From Methylobacterium sp. WL119 (GTDB taxonomy: Bacteria; Pseudomonadota; Alphaproteobacteria; Rhizobiales; Beijerinckiaceae), in the NCBI RefSeq assembly GCF_008039875.1, contig NZ_VRUU01000012.1, positions 16,596 through 80,595 of the forward strand: a DNA stretch of 64,000 nt. Reading direction: 5' to 3'. The notes under the pieces were generated by a model. It worked only from the letters and a program-made list of their open reading frames with translations, searched no databases and was not told the DNA's origin. This document shows, piece by piece, positions 17,493 to 25,695 of the stretch; position 1 is the stretch's first letter; each line of letters starts with the position of its first letter. The position numbers and the translations under genes were made by a program.

Positions 17493-18125
17493 GTGACCGA
17501 ACCGTGCACCCACCTTACCACCACGACCGCCCCGAACGGTAGCCTCGCCGCGTCCCTCGCCCAGGGAATTTCGCAGTACGCCGAGCGCTTCGAGGAGGCC
17601 TCGGTCCTTGAGATCGCGGCGGCCATGAGCGTCGAGGATCCCCACGCGGCGCGGTCGTTCCTCCTGGAGCGCACTGCCGAGCCGGCGTTCCCGATGCTGC
17701 GCAGGAGCGTCCTCGGTACGATCGAGCTCCGGATCGAGGCCGCCAAAGCCGCTGCGCGTGACCGCCTCCTCCTGGTGACCGGCGACGACGCGCCGGGCGG
17801 GAAGAACGACAAGGCGCGCGAGGCGATCTTCCGCCGGGACCCGGGCGCATTTCTGCCGGGCGCCGAGGTCAGCAAAGTCCGCCCGTTCGCCCGGGCCTTC
17901 TGGCACGTCCTGATCGACGGGAAAGACGTGCCCTGCGTCTACGTCTGCCGGGCCGCCGTCGTGAGCGACCTGCACGACATGGTCGAATGCCTGGCCGAGA
18001 ACAGACAGTACGAGCGGGGCATCGTCATCGGTGCGCCCGAGACCGCGCGGGACATCGCCGGCCTACTGCCCCCGAACATCGCCTTCGTGGCCGTACCCCT
18101 CGCCACCGACGGGAGGCGCGCGTGA
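17493..18125 (+). CDS. Hypothetical protein upstream of the antirepressor
   Basis: This 210-aa protein has no domain I recognise. The GTG at 17493 is preceded eight bases upstream by AGGAG, which decides the start over a longer frame from 17,354. The protein is soluble and acidic/alanine-rich, with segments LEIAAAMSVEDPHAARSFLL and PFARAFWHVLIDGKDVPCVY. Its stop overlaps the GTG of the next gene (GTGA), so it is translationally coupled to the Bro-N antirepressor. That suggests a phage regulatory or early gene; this is inference from position. Confidence 0.7.
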   Translation: MTEPCTHLTTTTAPNGSLAASLAQGISQYAERFEEASVLEIAAAMSVEDPHAARSFLLERTAEPAFPMLRRSVLGTIELRIEAAKAAARDRLLLVTGDDAPGGKNDKAREAIFRRDPGAFLPGAEVSKVRPFARAFWHVLIDGKDVPCVYVCRAAVVSDLHDMVECLAENRQYERGIVIGAPETARDIAGLLPPNIAFVAVPLATDGRRA

Positions 18126-18987
18126 ACGCCATCGTCCGCATCCCGGCCGCGCCGGCGATCTCGATCTTCCGCTTCGACAACCACGACATCCGCGTCGTGG
18201 AGATCGACGGGCAGCCCTGGTTCGTCGGCGCCGACGTCTGCAAGGCCGCCCGCCTCTCGAACCCGTCCGTCTCGCTCAAGGCGCTCGACGAGGACGAGAG
18301 GGCTAAGATCTTCTTAGGGCATCCCCAGGGCGAGGTCCTGGTCATCACCGAGGGCGGTCTCTACACCCTGCTGATGCGCAGCCAGCGTGCCCTCGTGAAG
18401 GGCGCGACGGCATGGCGGTTCCGTCGGTGGGCGATGAACGAGGTCCTCCCCGAGATCCGGCGGACCGGTTCCTACGCCGTGGCACCCGCCCCGACGCCGG
18501 TCGCGATCCCCGAGGACCTCGACGACAACAGGGTGCTAAGGAGGATGCTCCTGGCCCCGATGGATCGGGAGGACGCCCTCGTCGAGCGCCTCGTCATCAC
18601 AGACCAGGAGCTCATCGACACCTCTCGCCAGCTCACCGCCTCGCAGCGGCAGGTACAGCGGGCCCTGCCGGCGGTGGAGTGCGTCGAGCGGTTCGCCGAG
18701 AGCGAGGAGCTCTACAGCCTCCAGGCCGGTGGCAAGGCCCTCGGGCAAAAGCCGAACAAGTTCATCGCTTGGCTGAAGGAGCGCGGCGACCTGTTGGATC
18801 TGAACAGGTCGAACCTCCCCCGGCAGGACCTCATCGACCGTGCCCTGTTCCGCGTCCGGATCGAGGAGTACGGCGGCAAGCCCCGTGCGACGCCGAAGAT
18901 GACGTCGAGGGCATCCTCCACTACGGACGCGAGCTCTGCGTCTCCGTCGACTGGCGGGCCGCACGGGAGCCCGACCTGTTCGACTGA
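18122..18987 (+). CDS. Bro-N phage antirepressor with an apparent C-terminal frameshift
   Basis: From the GTG at 18122 the N-terminal 110 residues are a Bro-N domain (VVEIDGQPWFVGADVCKAAR, LVITEGGLYTLLMRS, FRRWAMNEVLPEIRRTG). A C-terminal KilAC-like region follows (SLQAGGKALGQKPNKFIAWL). The start frame would run on to 19,027, straight through the terminator stem. Near 18,897 the coding signal moves to another frame reading DDVEGILHYGRELCVSVDWR and ending with TGA at 18,987, just before the terminator. The likely ancestral product therefore ends there (about 288 aa). Antirepressors bind phage repressors or DNA to switch expression. Confidence 0.7.
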
Positions 18988-19014
18988 CACCCCTCAGACT
19001 CTGAGTGGTGACGA

Positions 19015-19041
19015 GGGGCCCGGGTGACCGGGCCCCTTTTT
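19015..19041 (+). terminator. Rho-independent terminator after the antirepressor
   Basis: GGGGCCCGG and CCGGGCCCC form a 9-bp stem with a GTGA loop, followed directly by TTTTT at 19037-19041. It lies 28 bases after the 18,987 stop codon and ends the plus-strand unit of two genes. Confidence 0.9.
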
Positions 19042-19251
19042 CGTGCCTGAAATCTGGTGCAGCGAAATGGGAGCGAAGGCCGGTTCGGTATCATTGGCAA
19101 CCCGGCCCGGGCACGCCTGCGCACGGTCTCGGCACGCTCTCAGCATATTTTCGCGCGTTTCAGTCCGCGCGATCGGCGTTACACCGCGAGCGAAATCCGG
19201 CCTCGCTCGTGGAGCGCGCTGCAGCACCCCCCGATCCAGGCGCTCGGTGGC

Positions 19252-19572
19252 CTACGGGCACGGCCCCCCGGACGGCCGCCGCCGGTACCGGACGCCGTAG
19301 TGCAGCAGCACGCCGCTGGGCAGGAGGCTGAGCTCCGCCTCGTAGGGGACCGGCCGGCCCCCGTTGCCGTAGCACCGGGAGGCCGTCACCCGGCCGCCTG
19401 AGATCCTCGCCCCGTGGCACTCCATCAGATCGATGCCGACCTCGCCGGGGGCGGGCCCGACGACGATGGCGGGGACGTCGGCCCCCTTGGGGCAATAGAG
19501 GCCCGGGGCGGGCTGGTAGGGGTCCGCCCCGGCCGGGCCAGCGAGCAGGGCGAGGATGGCGAGCGCACGCAT
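19252..19572 (-). CDS. Small exported hypothetical protein
   Basis: This 106-aa protein has a clear signal peptide (MRALAILALLAGPAGA, cleavage near residue 16). A compact mature part with three cysteines follows (LYCPKGA, LMECHGA, RCYGNGG). The mature domain is unrecognised. It starts two bases after the stop of the upstream metallophosphoesterase, so the two are co-transcribed. Small exported proteins of this type are common in alphaproteobacterial prophages, but a host-range, lysis or exclusion role cannot be told from sequence. Confidence 0.72.
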   Translation of the reverse strand: MRALAILALLAGPAGADPYQPAPGLYCPKGADVPAIVVGPAPGEVGIDLMECHGARISGGRVTASRCYGNGGRPVPYEAELSLLPSGVLLHYGVRYRRRPSGGPCP

Positions 19573-19573
19573 G

Positions 19574-20365
19574 TCAGATCTCCAGGACTAGGGACGGGTC
19601 GAAGGCGGGGTTCTCGCCCCGGCGGCCGCGCGGGTTCGCGAGGATGCGGGTCCCACCGATCCGGTAGTCGGCGGACCGGTGGATGTGCCCGTGGATCCAG
19701 AGATCCGGGGCGTGCTCCCCTTCGAGGACGCGGCTGCAGTCCGAGGCGTACGCGGCATCGATCGCCTGCAGCGGCCCCTGCCGCCCGAGCGACGCGGGGT
19801 GCGGGGCGTGATGCGTGACGACGACCGTTGGGCCGTCCCACGGCTCCGCAAGCGCGCGCTCGATCCGACCGAGCTGCGTCACGTGTTCCGCGGCGGCCGC
19901 GCTCGGACGGAACGCGTTCGTCTCGCCCGATGGCAGCCGGACCTTGACCTTCCTGTGATCTCGCATGCCCGCGGACCGGTCCCCGCACGAGGCCATCGTG
20001 GGCGCCCGCCACGCCTCGCCGAGAAGCAGGTAGTCCGTCCAGATCGTGGCGCCGACGATCCGGAGGCCCTCGACGTTCAGGGTCTCCCCAACGGCCAGCA
20101 GGTGGATCCCGGCGGCGGCCGCGGCCTCGCGCCCGCGCTCCAGCTCACTCTGCCAACGCGACCCGTAGAAATCGTGATTCCCCGGCACGTAGACGACGGT
20201 CCGGACGAACGGCACGACGCACGCCGCGAGCCAGGGGATGGACCTCCGCGTCAGGCCGTCGGCGACGTCCCCGGCCACGACTGCGACTTCGCAGGCCGGC
20301 ACGGCCGGGCCCTCCCAGGCGTCGGCGTCGTCGTGCACGTCAGAGAAAATCCAGAGCCTCGTCAT
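19574..20365 (-). CDS. Calcineurin-like metallophosphoesterase
   Basis: This 263-aa protein has the full set of metallophosphoesterase motifs: FSDVHDD near residue 8, GDVADG near 34, GNHDF near 64, VVTHHAPH near 182 and HGHIH near 229. These supply the two-metal site. The ATG at 20365 is preceded by GGAGGGTGGG and starts directly at the domain. Phage-borne members act on nucleic acid ends, cyclic nucleotides or protein phosphates, and the substrate is unknown here. It overlaps the upstream 121-aa gene by 26 bases. Confidence 0.9.
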   Translation of the reverse strand: MTRLWIFSDVHDDADAWEGPAVPACEVAVVAGDVADGLTRRSIPWLAACVVPFVRTVVYVPGNHDFYGSRWQSELERGREAAAAAGIHLLAVGETLNVEGLRIVGATIWTDYLLLGEAWRAPTMASCGDRSAGMRDHRKVKVRLPSGETNAFRPSAAAAEHVTQLGRIERALAEPWDGPTVVVTHHAPHPASLGRQGPLQAIDAAYASDCSRVLEGEHAPDLWIHGHIHRSADYRIGGTRILANPRGRRGENPAFDPSLVLEI

Positions 20366-20705
20366 CCCACCCTCCCACGCACCAAGCCGATCCATCGGCC
20401 TCGAACCACGCCCGCGCAGCCCGCGTGACGCACAGTCCATTCGTCCTGAATCCGGGACACCCGATCCGGTATCGAAGCCTCACCGCCGAGGGCGGCCGCG
20501 CCCCCTCCGCCACCGTGCCGGACGCCCACGCGTGGACGTCGCGGGCCCCCGTCCTGAGGCACCGCTGCCGGCTCGCCTCCGACGCCCGGAGGACGACGTC
20601 GGCAAGTACGATCGCCGGCACGTGGCCGACGACCCGGCCGCCGACGCGCACGGACCAGAGCCGGCGCGTCAGGTTGCGGTAGACGTCACTTCTTCCCGGC
20701 GGCAT
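20340..20705 (-). CDS. Hypothetical island protein (121 aa)
   Basis: The frame has good third-position G/C and no recognised domain. Visible segments are LWSVRVGGRVVGHVPAIVLA, a basic middle (RASEASRQRCLRTGARDVHA) and a C-terminal acidic end (GGWDDEALDFL). The only in-frame ATG (20705) lies 20 bases inside the previous gene, a common packing in phage operons. Its end overlaps the metallophosphoesterase start by 26 bases. Function is unknown. Confidence 0.6.
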   Translation of the reverse strand: MPPGRSDVYRNLTRRLWSVRVGGRVVGHVPAIVLADVVLRASEASRQRCLRTGARDVHAWASGTVAEGARPPSAVRLRYRIGCPGFRTNGLCVTRAARAWFEADGSAWCVGGWDDEALDFL

Positions 20706-21285
20706 GGGCGTCGCAGCAGGCCTTCGACCAGCCTCCGTGCCGGATCCGACCAGGCGCTCCGCACGTCTCGCAGATGAAGGCCGACAGGTGCTCTACGCAG
20801 TCAACTATAGTGTTGACTTCATTGCGCATCGCCTTCCTAGTCTTGCCTTCGATTGAGTAATACCATCGCGCTTGCGCAAACTTTTCCTTCGTCTGCGTCG
20901 TGCGGAATCCCGTCGCGCCGGCCTCGGAGATCAGGCTCGCGCCCGCTTCCCATAGCCAACGCCACCCGCCACCCGAGTACGGTCCGCCGTCCTCGAACGT
21001 CCTCGGGTGGCGCGCCCGCAGGGTGGCGTCCCAGTCGTCCGGGACGACGGCGCGGCCGGTCTGCCAGCGCAGGGCGAGGGTGCGCGCCAGGACGCGGAGG
21101 ACGTCCTGCGCGGGGGGCGGCGCCACTGTCCTGCCGTCGTCCTGCCGGGGGAGCACGCTGCCGCCCGTCCACGTCACGAGGGGGCCGTGAGGGCTCGGGC
21201 TGACGCCCGTGGGGGCGACGTCGGCGTGGCCCGGATGGCGGCACACGGCGTCGTCGGCGATGGTGCGAAATTCGTCGATGAGCAT
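20686..21285 (-). CDS. Hypothetical protein with C-terminal zinc-ribbon-like CxxC pair
   Basis: In this 199-aa protein the C-terminal quarter reads FICETCGAPGRIRHGGWSKA followed by CCDAH, giving a Cys-x2-Cys ... Cys-Cys-x2-His pattern. Preceding it is TKEKFAQARWYYSIEG, which resembles a conserved phage family with a KEKFGxLRFYY motif and a CE-CG-PG-x-R ending. The N-terminal half is variable. The metal-ribbon end suggests nucleic acid or protein binding. It belongs to a minus-strand unit with the AAA ATPase upstream and the phosphoesterase downstream. Confidence 0.68.
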   Translation of the reverse strand: MLIDEFRTIADDAVCRHPGHADVAPTGVSPSPHGPLVTWTGGSVLPRQDDGRTVAPPPAQDVLRVLARTLALRWQTGRAVVPDDWDATLRARHPRTFEDGGPYSGGGWRWLWEAGASLISEAGATGFRTTQTKEKFAQARWYYSIEGKTRKAMRNEVNTIVDCVEHLSAFICETCGAPGRIRHGGWSKACCDAHAAGKK

Positions 21286-21336
21286 GGGAAGATCTCCTGG
21301 GATGCGGATTGGGCAGAGGGGGGCCGCGCGCGGATT

Positions 21337-21582
21337 TCACGCCCTGTCTCCGCGCGTGCCCGGCAGGGCGTCGACGAGGCGGACGACGCCCTGGACGAGG
21401 CGGTCGACGTCGCAGGGCCCGAGGCGGCCGAGGGCCTGCGCCCGCCGCGCCAGGTGAAGTACAGACAGGCCTGAGAGCTCGGCCTCCAAGCGGAGGTCGC
21501 TCGTCTCCCGGCGCGCGCGCAGGGAGAGGATCGCCTCGTCGAGGGAGGCGGCCGGGGCGGCATTCGGGCGTGCGTCGGACAT
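21337..21582 (-). CDS. Small helical hypothetical protein (81 aa)
   Basis: The frame is rich in Ala, Leu and Arg and predicted helical (LDEAILSLRARRETSDLRLE, LARRAQALGRLGPCDVDRLV). It lies 26 bases downstream of the AAA+ ATPase gene and 51 bases upstream of the 199-aa gene. The position directly after the ATPase makes it a candidate partner. No family is recognised. Confidence 0.55.
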   Translation of the reverse strand: MSDARPNAAPAASLDEAILSLRARRETSDLRLEAELSGLSVLHLARRAQALGRLGPCDVDRLVQGVVRLVDALPGTRGDRA

Positions 21583-21608
21583 AGAGGGTCTCCTTCAGTG
21601 ATGAGGTG

Positions 21609-23288
21609 TCAGTGGCGACGGGCGAGGGTCTCGCGGCCGTCGAGAAGCGTCGTCACGGCGCGGCGGAGCGGGCGCAGGCTGCCCCCCTTCCACACGCGCG
21701 CCAGCAGATGCAGCTCGTCGCCGTCGAGGTCGGGGAGCCAGCCGGCGTCGAGGCCACGCTCGTCGCGGAGCTCGGCGACGAGGTTGGCCGCCGCGACGGG
21801 GAGGTCCTCGGCCCTGGGAAGGCCGACGTGCACGACGCGGAAGCGGTCCAGGAGGGGGCCGGGGACGCCTCCCGTCCCGTTGGCCGTCGCCAGGAACTGG
21901 GTGCCGCTCAGATCGGCGTTCGTTTCCAGATAGACCTCGTGAAAGGCGCGGCTCCCTGCCGGCTCCAGCAGGGCGATCAGGGAGTCCGTGAGGCGCCCGT
22001 TCTCCGACCTCGTACCCGCCTTCTCGATCTCGTCGATGATGATTACGGGGTTGGCGACGCGGAGCCGCTGGATCGTCTGCAACGGGACGCTTGCGCGCCC
22101 CGTGCTCCACTGGCGCGAGGTTCCTCCGAACGCGGCGTCGGCGACGCCGGCGGCGTTGTAGAGGACGCACGGGATCCCGGCCGCCTCGCAGAACGCCTGC
22201 AGGTAGCTCGTCTTCCCACTGCCCGGCGGCGACACCGCGAGAGTGTTCCGCAGCCGGGCTACACCCCCGTTGGCGAGGTCCCGCAGCAGCAGCGCGGTGA
22301 GGTCCGTGAACCACGGGAACCGCGCGTCGAGCAGCTTGCCGACGGCCACGACGTCGACGCCATGGACGAGCGGCAGGGCCTCCCCGGCGAGCGTGTTGAA
22401 CTCCGCGCGCGGCGTGGACCCCCGCGACGTCCGCGATGAGCCCGTGGTCTCGGAACCGGGTAGGTGGTCCAAGGCCCCCTTGGCTAGGACGACGAGCGTC
22501 GGGGTGGCGCGCGCCGCCCGGTCCCTCCAGCCTCCGTCGCCGAGGGGCCAGTCCAGCTGCGCCAGCGCGGCGAGGCCGTCCGCCTGCGCGTCGACCCAGT
22601 CCTTGGCGGTGCCGCCGGCGCCACCGCGGGCGAGGTCCTCCTCGACGCCGATCTGCCGGTGCGCCGCCGCGATGATCGCGAGCGTCTCGGCGAATCGGGC
22701 CACGTGGTTGTCGTACGGCGCCAGGCTGCTGGCCTGGTCCTCGGAAACGTACCCCGCCTCGTCCAGCTCCTCCGTGGCGTCGCTGCAGTATCGAAGGGCG
22801 TTCCGCAGGGCGAGCCAAGCGGCGGCGTGATGCCCGTTGGAGGCCGACGCCAGCGCCAGGCGCAAGCAGATCGAGCTGCAGCACGCCGCCGCCTTGGCGG
22901 ACCCCAGCGCCGCCTGTGCGAAAAGCAGGTCATCCGCCAGCAGCGCCGCGGCGTTCCGGCTCGCGTCCGAGGTGGTCTCCGCGTTGGCGTGCCCGCGCAG
23001 CGCCGCCTCCGCCTTCTGCAGGGAGGCGATGCTGACGTCCCGCCGGGTCTGCCCGAGCTGCCGGACTAGCGCGGCCGGGAGCCGGGGCTCCTCGCCGAGG
23101 AACCGGGCGAGAGCCAGGCCGGCGTCGACGCGGGCGTCGTACCGCACGTGCTCGCCGCCGAACGCCTTCGCACGCGACCCGATGGGAGCCTCGGGCTGGC
23201 GGGGCCCCGTCAGGGCGGTGGAGTCGAGGAGCGTGGCACGGGCGGCCTGGACGGCAGCGGCGCGCGCCCGAGAGGCGTCGTCGGTCAT
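21609..23288 (-). CDS. Lon-like AAA+ ATPase without a protease domain
   Basis: This 559-aa protein has an N-terminal 310 residues that are alanine-rich and helical with no recognised domain. The C-terminal part is an AAA+ module of the Lon type: Walker A VSPPGSGKTS near residue 355, Walker B PVIIIDEIEK near 409, the Lon-like stretch LTDSLIALLEPAGSRAFHEV, sensor 1 FLATANGT and the arginine-finger region LLDRFRV. The frame ends soon after the small domain, so the Lon Ser-Lys protease is absent. It may remodel or unload a phage or host protein, or act with a separate partner. The ATG at 23288 is chosen; an ATG nine codons upstream also exists. Confidence 0.82.
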   Translation of the reverse strand: MTDDASRARAAAVQAARATLLDSTALTGPRQPEAPIGSRAKAFGGEHVRYDARVDAGLALARFLGEEPRLPAALVRQLGQTRRDVSIASLQKAEAALRGHANAETTSDASRNAAALLADDLLFAQAALGSAKAAACCSSICLRLALASASNGHHAAAWLALRNALRYCSDATEELDEAGYVSEDQASSLAPYDNHVARFAETLAIIAAAHRQIGVEEDLARGGAGGTAKDWVDAQADGLAALAQLDWPLGDGGWRDRAARATPTLVVLAKGALDHLPGSETTGSSRTSRGSTPRAEFNTLAGEALPLVHGVDVVAVGKLLDARFPWFTDLTALLLRDLANGGVARLRNTLAVSPPGSGKTSYLQAFCEAAGIPCVLYNAAGVADAAFGGTSRQWSTGRASVPLQTIQRLRVANPVIIIDEIEKAGTRSENGRLTDSLIALLEPAGSRAFHEVYLETNADLSGTQFLATANGTGGVPGPLLDRFRVVHVGLPRAEDLPVAAANLVAELRDERGLDAGWLPDLDGDELHLLARVWKGGSLRPLRRAVTTLLDGRETLARRH

Positions 23289-23473
23289 GGGGATCTCGCT
23301 GGAACGGGAGTGCACGCGGGGCGCGCCGAGCAGGGCTCAGGCGGCGGGGCGATGCATCCGTTTCGAGCGAGGGAAGGTCATGGCGAGAACTCCGGTGTGA
23401 CCCCTATGTGCGCCAAGCCGGCTCAGGGTGCAAGGGATGTGCAGCCGTTGCGGACCGAGTGGGGTTCCTAAGG

Positions 23474-23767
23474 TTAACCAAGCCCTAGCGCCGCCTTCAG
23501 CACCGGGCTGCTATCGGCCTCCTCGTCCTGCGCGATGAGGTCGTCGAGGCTGGGCCGGCCCTGGTTGTACGTCGACAGCCGCAGGTCCAGCCCAAGCACA
23601 TGGAGGCATCGCAACACGCGGTGCATCGATGGCTCCATGCTGTCACCGCGCTCGAAGCGGGACACCCACTCGACGCTTACGTCGGCCTTGGCCGCGAGGG
23701 CCCGCTGCGAGAGGCGGCGATGGCGGCGGGCGGTGGCGAGGGACTCGCCGAGTTCGAAGATGCTCAT
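23474..23767 (-). CDS. XRE family transcriptional regulator
   Basis: This 97-aa protein has a helix-turn-helix at residues about 6-60 (LGESLATARRHRRLSQRALA, AKADVSVEWVSRFERGD) followed by a short acidic C-terminus. It is the size of a Cro-like or antitoxin-like regulator. It is divergent from the plus-strand chain of small genes that starts at 23905, and the 137-base gap between them should hold its operator and both promoters. Confidence 0.85.
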   Translation of the reverse strand: MSIFELGESLATARRHRRLSQRALAAKADVSVEWVSRFERGDSMEPSMHRVLRCLHVLGLDLRLSTYNQGRPSLDDLIAQDEEADSSPVLKAALGLG

Positions 23768-23904
23768 GGCCGAAGCCTACCCGATCGGCATGCAAGGAAC
23801 CCCCTGCGACTCAGCCGGCTGCGCGAATTTTTGGACGCCGTCCAGTGGAAATCTTCGGGGCGTGGCAGACTGCTGTTCTGCACGGATTCGATGGGGGAAA
23901 TGGG

Positions 23905-24126
23905 ATGGCGCAGGTCAAGGAGCTGGGTGGCGAGGCGCCCAAGCGCCACGTCGCGATTGAGGACGACATCGCCGCGGTGCGGGCCGCCCTGCGCGAGGCC
24001 GAGGCCTGCACGGACCCCGACGACATCGATGGGATGACGCTCGTCCGGGCGCTCCGGGACAGCCTCGACGGCCTGCTCGCCGAGCAGCGCCGGGCGGCCG
24101 AGGCCAAGGCACGGAGGCCGGCATGA
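23905..24126 (+). CDS. Small hypothetical protein (73 aa), first gene of the island chain
   Basis: The ATG at 23905 follows GGGGAA and opens a frame with strong coding bias. The product is acidic and helical (IEDDIAAVRAALREAEACTD, LVRALRDSLDGLLAEQRRAA), likely a coiled-coil or dimer. Its C-terminal tail AEAKARRPA is nearly repeated at the end of the 76-aa gene at 24781-25011 (SEAKARRRA), a hint of internal duplication. The stop overlaps the next start (ATGA). Confidence 0.62.
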   Translation: MAQVKELGGEAPKRHVAIEDDIAAVRAALREAEACTDPDDIDGMTLVRALRDSLDGLLAEQRRAAEAKARRPA

Positions 24127-24422
24127 CCAAGTCTGAGCGTGGCATCCGCCGACAGCTCCGGCGTTCAGGCCTGTCGGCACACGCCATCCCGCGGACGGCC
24201 AGGCGCTTGGCGGCCCAAGCCGACTGCGACACCTCGGCCGGTACGCTGGAGGCGCTGATCTCACGCCGGACATGGCGGGAGGGAGATCCTGCGGCTGCGC
24301 ATGCGGCTCAGCAGGGAGCGACCATGGGCGCGGCCTTCGCTCTCGGGATGCTCGACGCTGGTCGCTGGATGAGCACCGGGCTGCGCCGCCTTCAGGCTCA
24401 TGTGAACGGACGGGATGCCTGA
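24123..24422 (+). CDS. Hypothetical protein (99 aa)
   Basis: This is a basic N-terminus followed by a small helical region (ISRRTWREGDPAAAHAAQQG, GAAFALGMLDAGRWMSTGLR). No domain is recognised. It overlaps the previous gene by four bases and is two bases from the next, so it is part of one translationally coupled chain. Confidence 0.6.
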   Translation: MTKSERGIRRQLRRSGLSAHAIPRTARRLAAQADCDTSAGTLEALISRRTWREGDPAAAHAAQQGATMGAAFALGMLDAGRWMSTGLRRLQAHVNGRDA

Positions 24423-24424
24423 CC

Positions 24425-24784
24425 ATGCGCATCTACACCGAGACGCCCTTCCGCATGACGCCACCCCGGATGGCCGTGGTCATGCCGGGAGAGATGTCGT
24501 CCCTATGGGTTGCCTCCATCAACGGGCCGATCGCGAGGGAAGCCCTCGAAGCGATCGGCCTCCCCTCGGACAGCGAAGAGATCCGGATCGGGACCTAAGG
24601 CGACGTCGTCACCGTCAACGGCTCGAGGGTGACGCAGGGCGACGCCGTGATCGTCTACTGCGCCTGGCACTGCACCCCGAACGATTTCCGCGAGGACCCC
24701 TCCGAGGAATTCGTCCGCCAGGTTCGCCACGCCATCGCCGTCCGCCTCGGCATTGAGAGGCAGCTGCAGGGGCTACGGGCATGA
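24425..24784 (+). pseudogene. Hypothetical gene interrupted by TAA
   Basis: The ATG at 24425 encodes 57 residues ending IRIGT, then TAA at 24596-24598. The same frame continues with clear coding signal (GDVVTVNGSRVTQGDAVIVY, then CAWHCTPNDFREDPSEEFVR) to TGA at 24782-24784, where it overlaps the next ATG. A tyrosine codon (TAC) changed to TAA would explain it. The intact protein would have been 119 aa. The truncated 57-aa product may still be made. Confidence 0.6.
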
Positions 24785-25011
24785 GCGAGAGCATCCACAT
24801 CGCCGGTCGCCGGATCCCCTTGAGGCGCATGGGCGTGCGCGAGGTGGTCGAGCGCATGGCACGATCCACCGAGCTCGCGGCCGAGTTCGATGTGACCTGC
24901 CGGGAGATGAGCCCGTTCGTCGCGTCGCTGGCCTTCCGCCGGCCCGACGACGCCGGCCCCAACCGCAAGACGCGCCGGGCCTCCGAGGCCAAGGCACGGA
25001 GGCGGGCATGA
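24781..25011 (+). CDS. Hypothetical protein (76 aa)
   Basis: The frame starts in an ATGA overlap. Visible text is IAGRRIPLRRMGVREVVERM and a basic tail NRKTRRASEAKARRRA that resembles the tail of the 73-aa gene at 23905. A fold is not recognised. It ends in an ATGA overlap with the next gene. Confidence 0.58.
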   Translation: MSESIHIAGRRIPLRRMGVREVVERMARSTELAAEFDVTCREMSPFVASLAFRRPDDAGPNRKTRRASEAKARRRA

Positions 25012-25442
25012 CGAAGGCGACACTTACCCCCAACGGCGACGGTACATTCGCCTTGTCCACGGACAGGATGCACCTCAACCGCGTGGCTCTCCAGTCGCTG
25101 CGCGGGGTGGTGACCTGCCGAACCCTGCAGGCGACGGTCACCGGTAACGAGGGTTCGAAGGATGGGTCCTGGTCCGTCGCGCTCGCCGACTTGAAGCTCT
25201 CTGCCGACCCCGTCTTCAAGGTCGAGCCGACCTGCCCGCTCGCGGAGTACCTGAGGAAGCGCGTGCAGGCCGCCATCGACGCGGGCTCGTACACCCCGCC
25301 GGAGGGCCTCAACGCCGGGGACATCGTGGCCGGAATGACGTTCAGTCCGGTCGGATCGAAGACCTTCATCGGCGAGGGTGACGTCGAGCGGGTCGAGCGG
25401 GTCGAGCGGGTCGAGTTCGGCTACGTGCGAGACCTGTGGTGA
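25008..25442 (+). CDS. Hypothetical protein (144 aa) with a VER tandem repeat
   Basis: The ATG at 25008 lies in the TGA overlap of the preceding gene. The middle part looks like a compact beta-rich domain (FALSTDRMHLNRVALQSLRG, SWSVALADLKLSADPVFKVE). The C-terminus contains three copies of the 9-base unit GTCGAGCGG at 25383-25409, giving VERVERVER, followed by VEFGYVRDLW. The repeat is probably slippage-prone. Function is unknown. Confidence 0.6.
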   Translation: MTKATLTPNGDGTFALSTDRMHLNRVALQSLRGVVTCRTLQATVTGNEGSKDGSWSVALADLKLSADPVFKVEPTCPLAEYLRKRVQAAIDAGSYTPPEGLNAGDIVAGMTFSPVGSKTFIGEGDVERVERVERVEFGYVRDLW

Positions 25443-25633
25443 GGCAGTCCACGATCGACGAGCTCGCCCGCGGCGCCACGAGGACCGTCGAGCGCATCAT
25501 CGCCGCGGATCCCGGGGACGGCCCGGCCGCGCGGGAGTCCCGGATCCGGGACGCGCTCGCCCTGTGGATCGGGCACGCCGTGGAGCGCGAGGCCCGCAAC
25601 GACCGGCGCCGCGTGGGACGCAGGCAGGCCTAA
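25439..25633 (+). CDS. Hypothetical protein (64 aa)
   Basis: A GTG at 25439 (or the GTG one codon upstream) overlaps the preceding stop. The product is a short helical, Arg-rich protein (IDELARGATRTVERIIAADP, LALWIGHAVEREARN). No family is recognised. The tight overlaps suggest co-expression with the genes on either side. Confidence 0.55.
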   Translation: MRQSTIDELARGATRTVERIIAADPGDGPAARESRIRDALALWIGHAVEREARNDRRRVGRRQA

Positions 25634-25695
25634 GGACGGGAGCCCTGGACGGGGCGTCGCCAGCCCGCGAGAGTGCCTCAACCTCGGGGGGGCAC

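Noticed and set aside
23338..23380. A 14-codon minus-strand frame upstream of the AAA+ gene as a leader peptide
   Set aside because: It has no attenuator-like hairpins or repeated codons, and such a short frame is expected by chance.
14452..24598. Stop-codon recoding (suppressor tRNA or alternative code) in the island
   Set aside because: The three interrupted genes have three different stops, and many neighbouring genes end normally at TGA, TAG or TAA. No suppressor tRNA is visible. Mutation is simpler.
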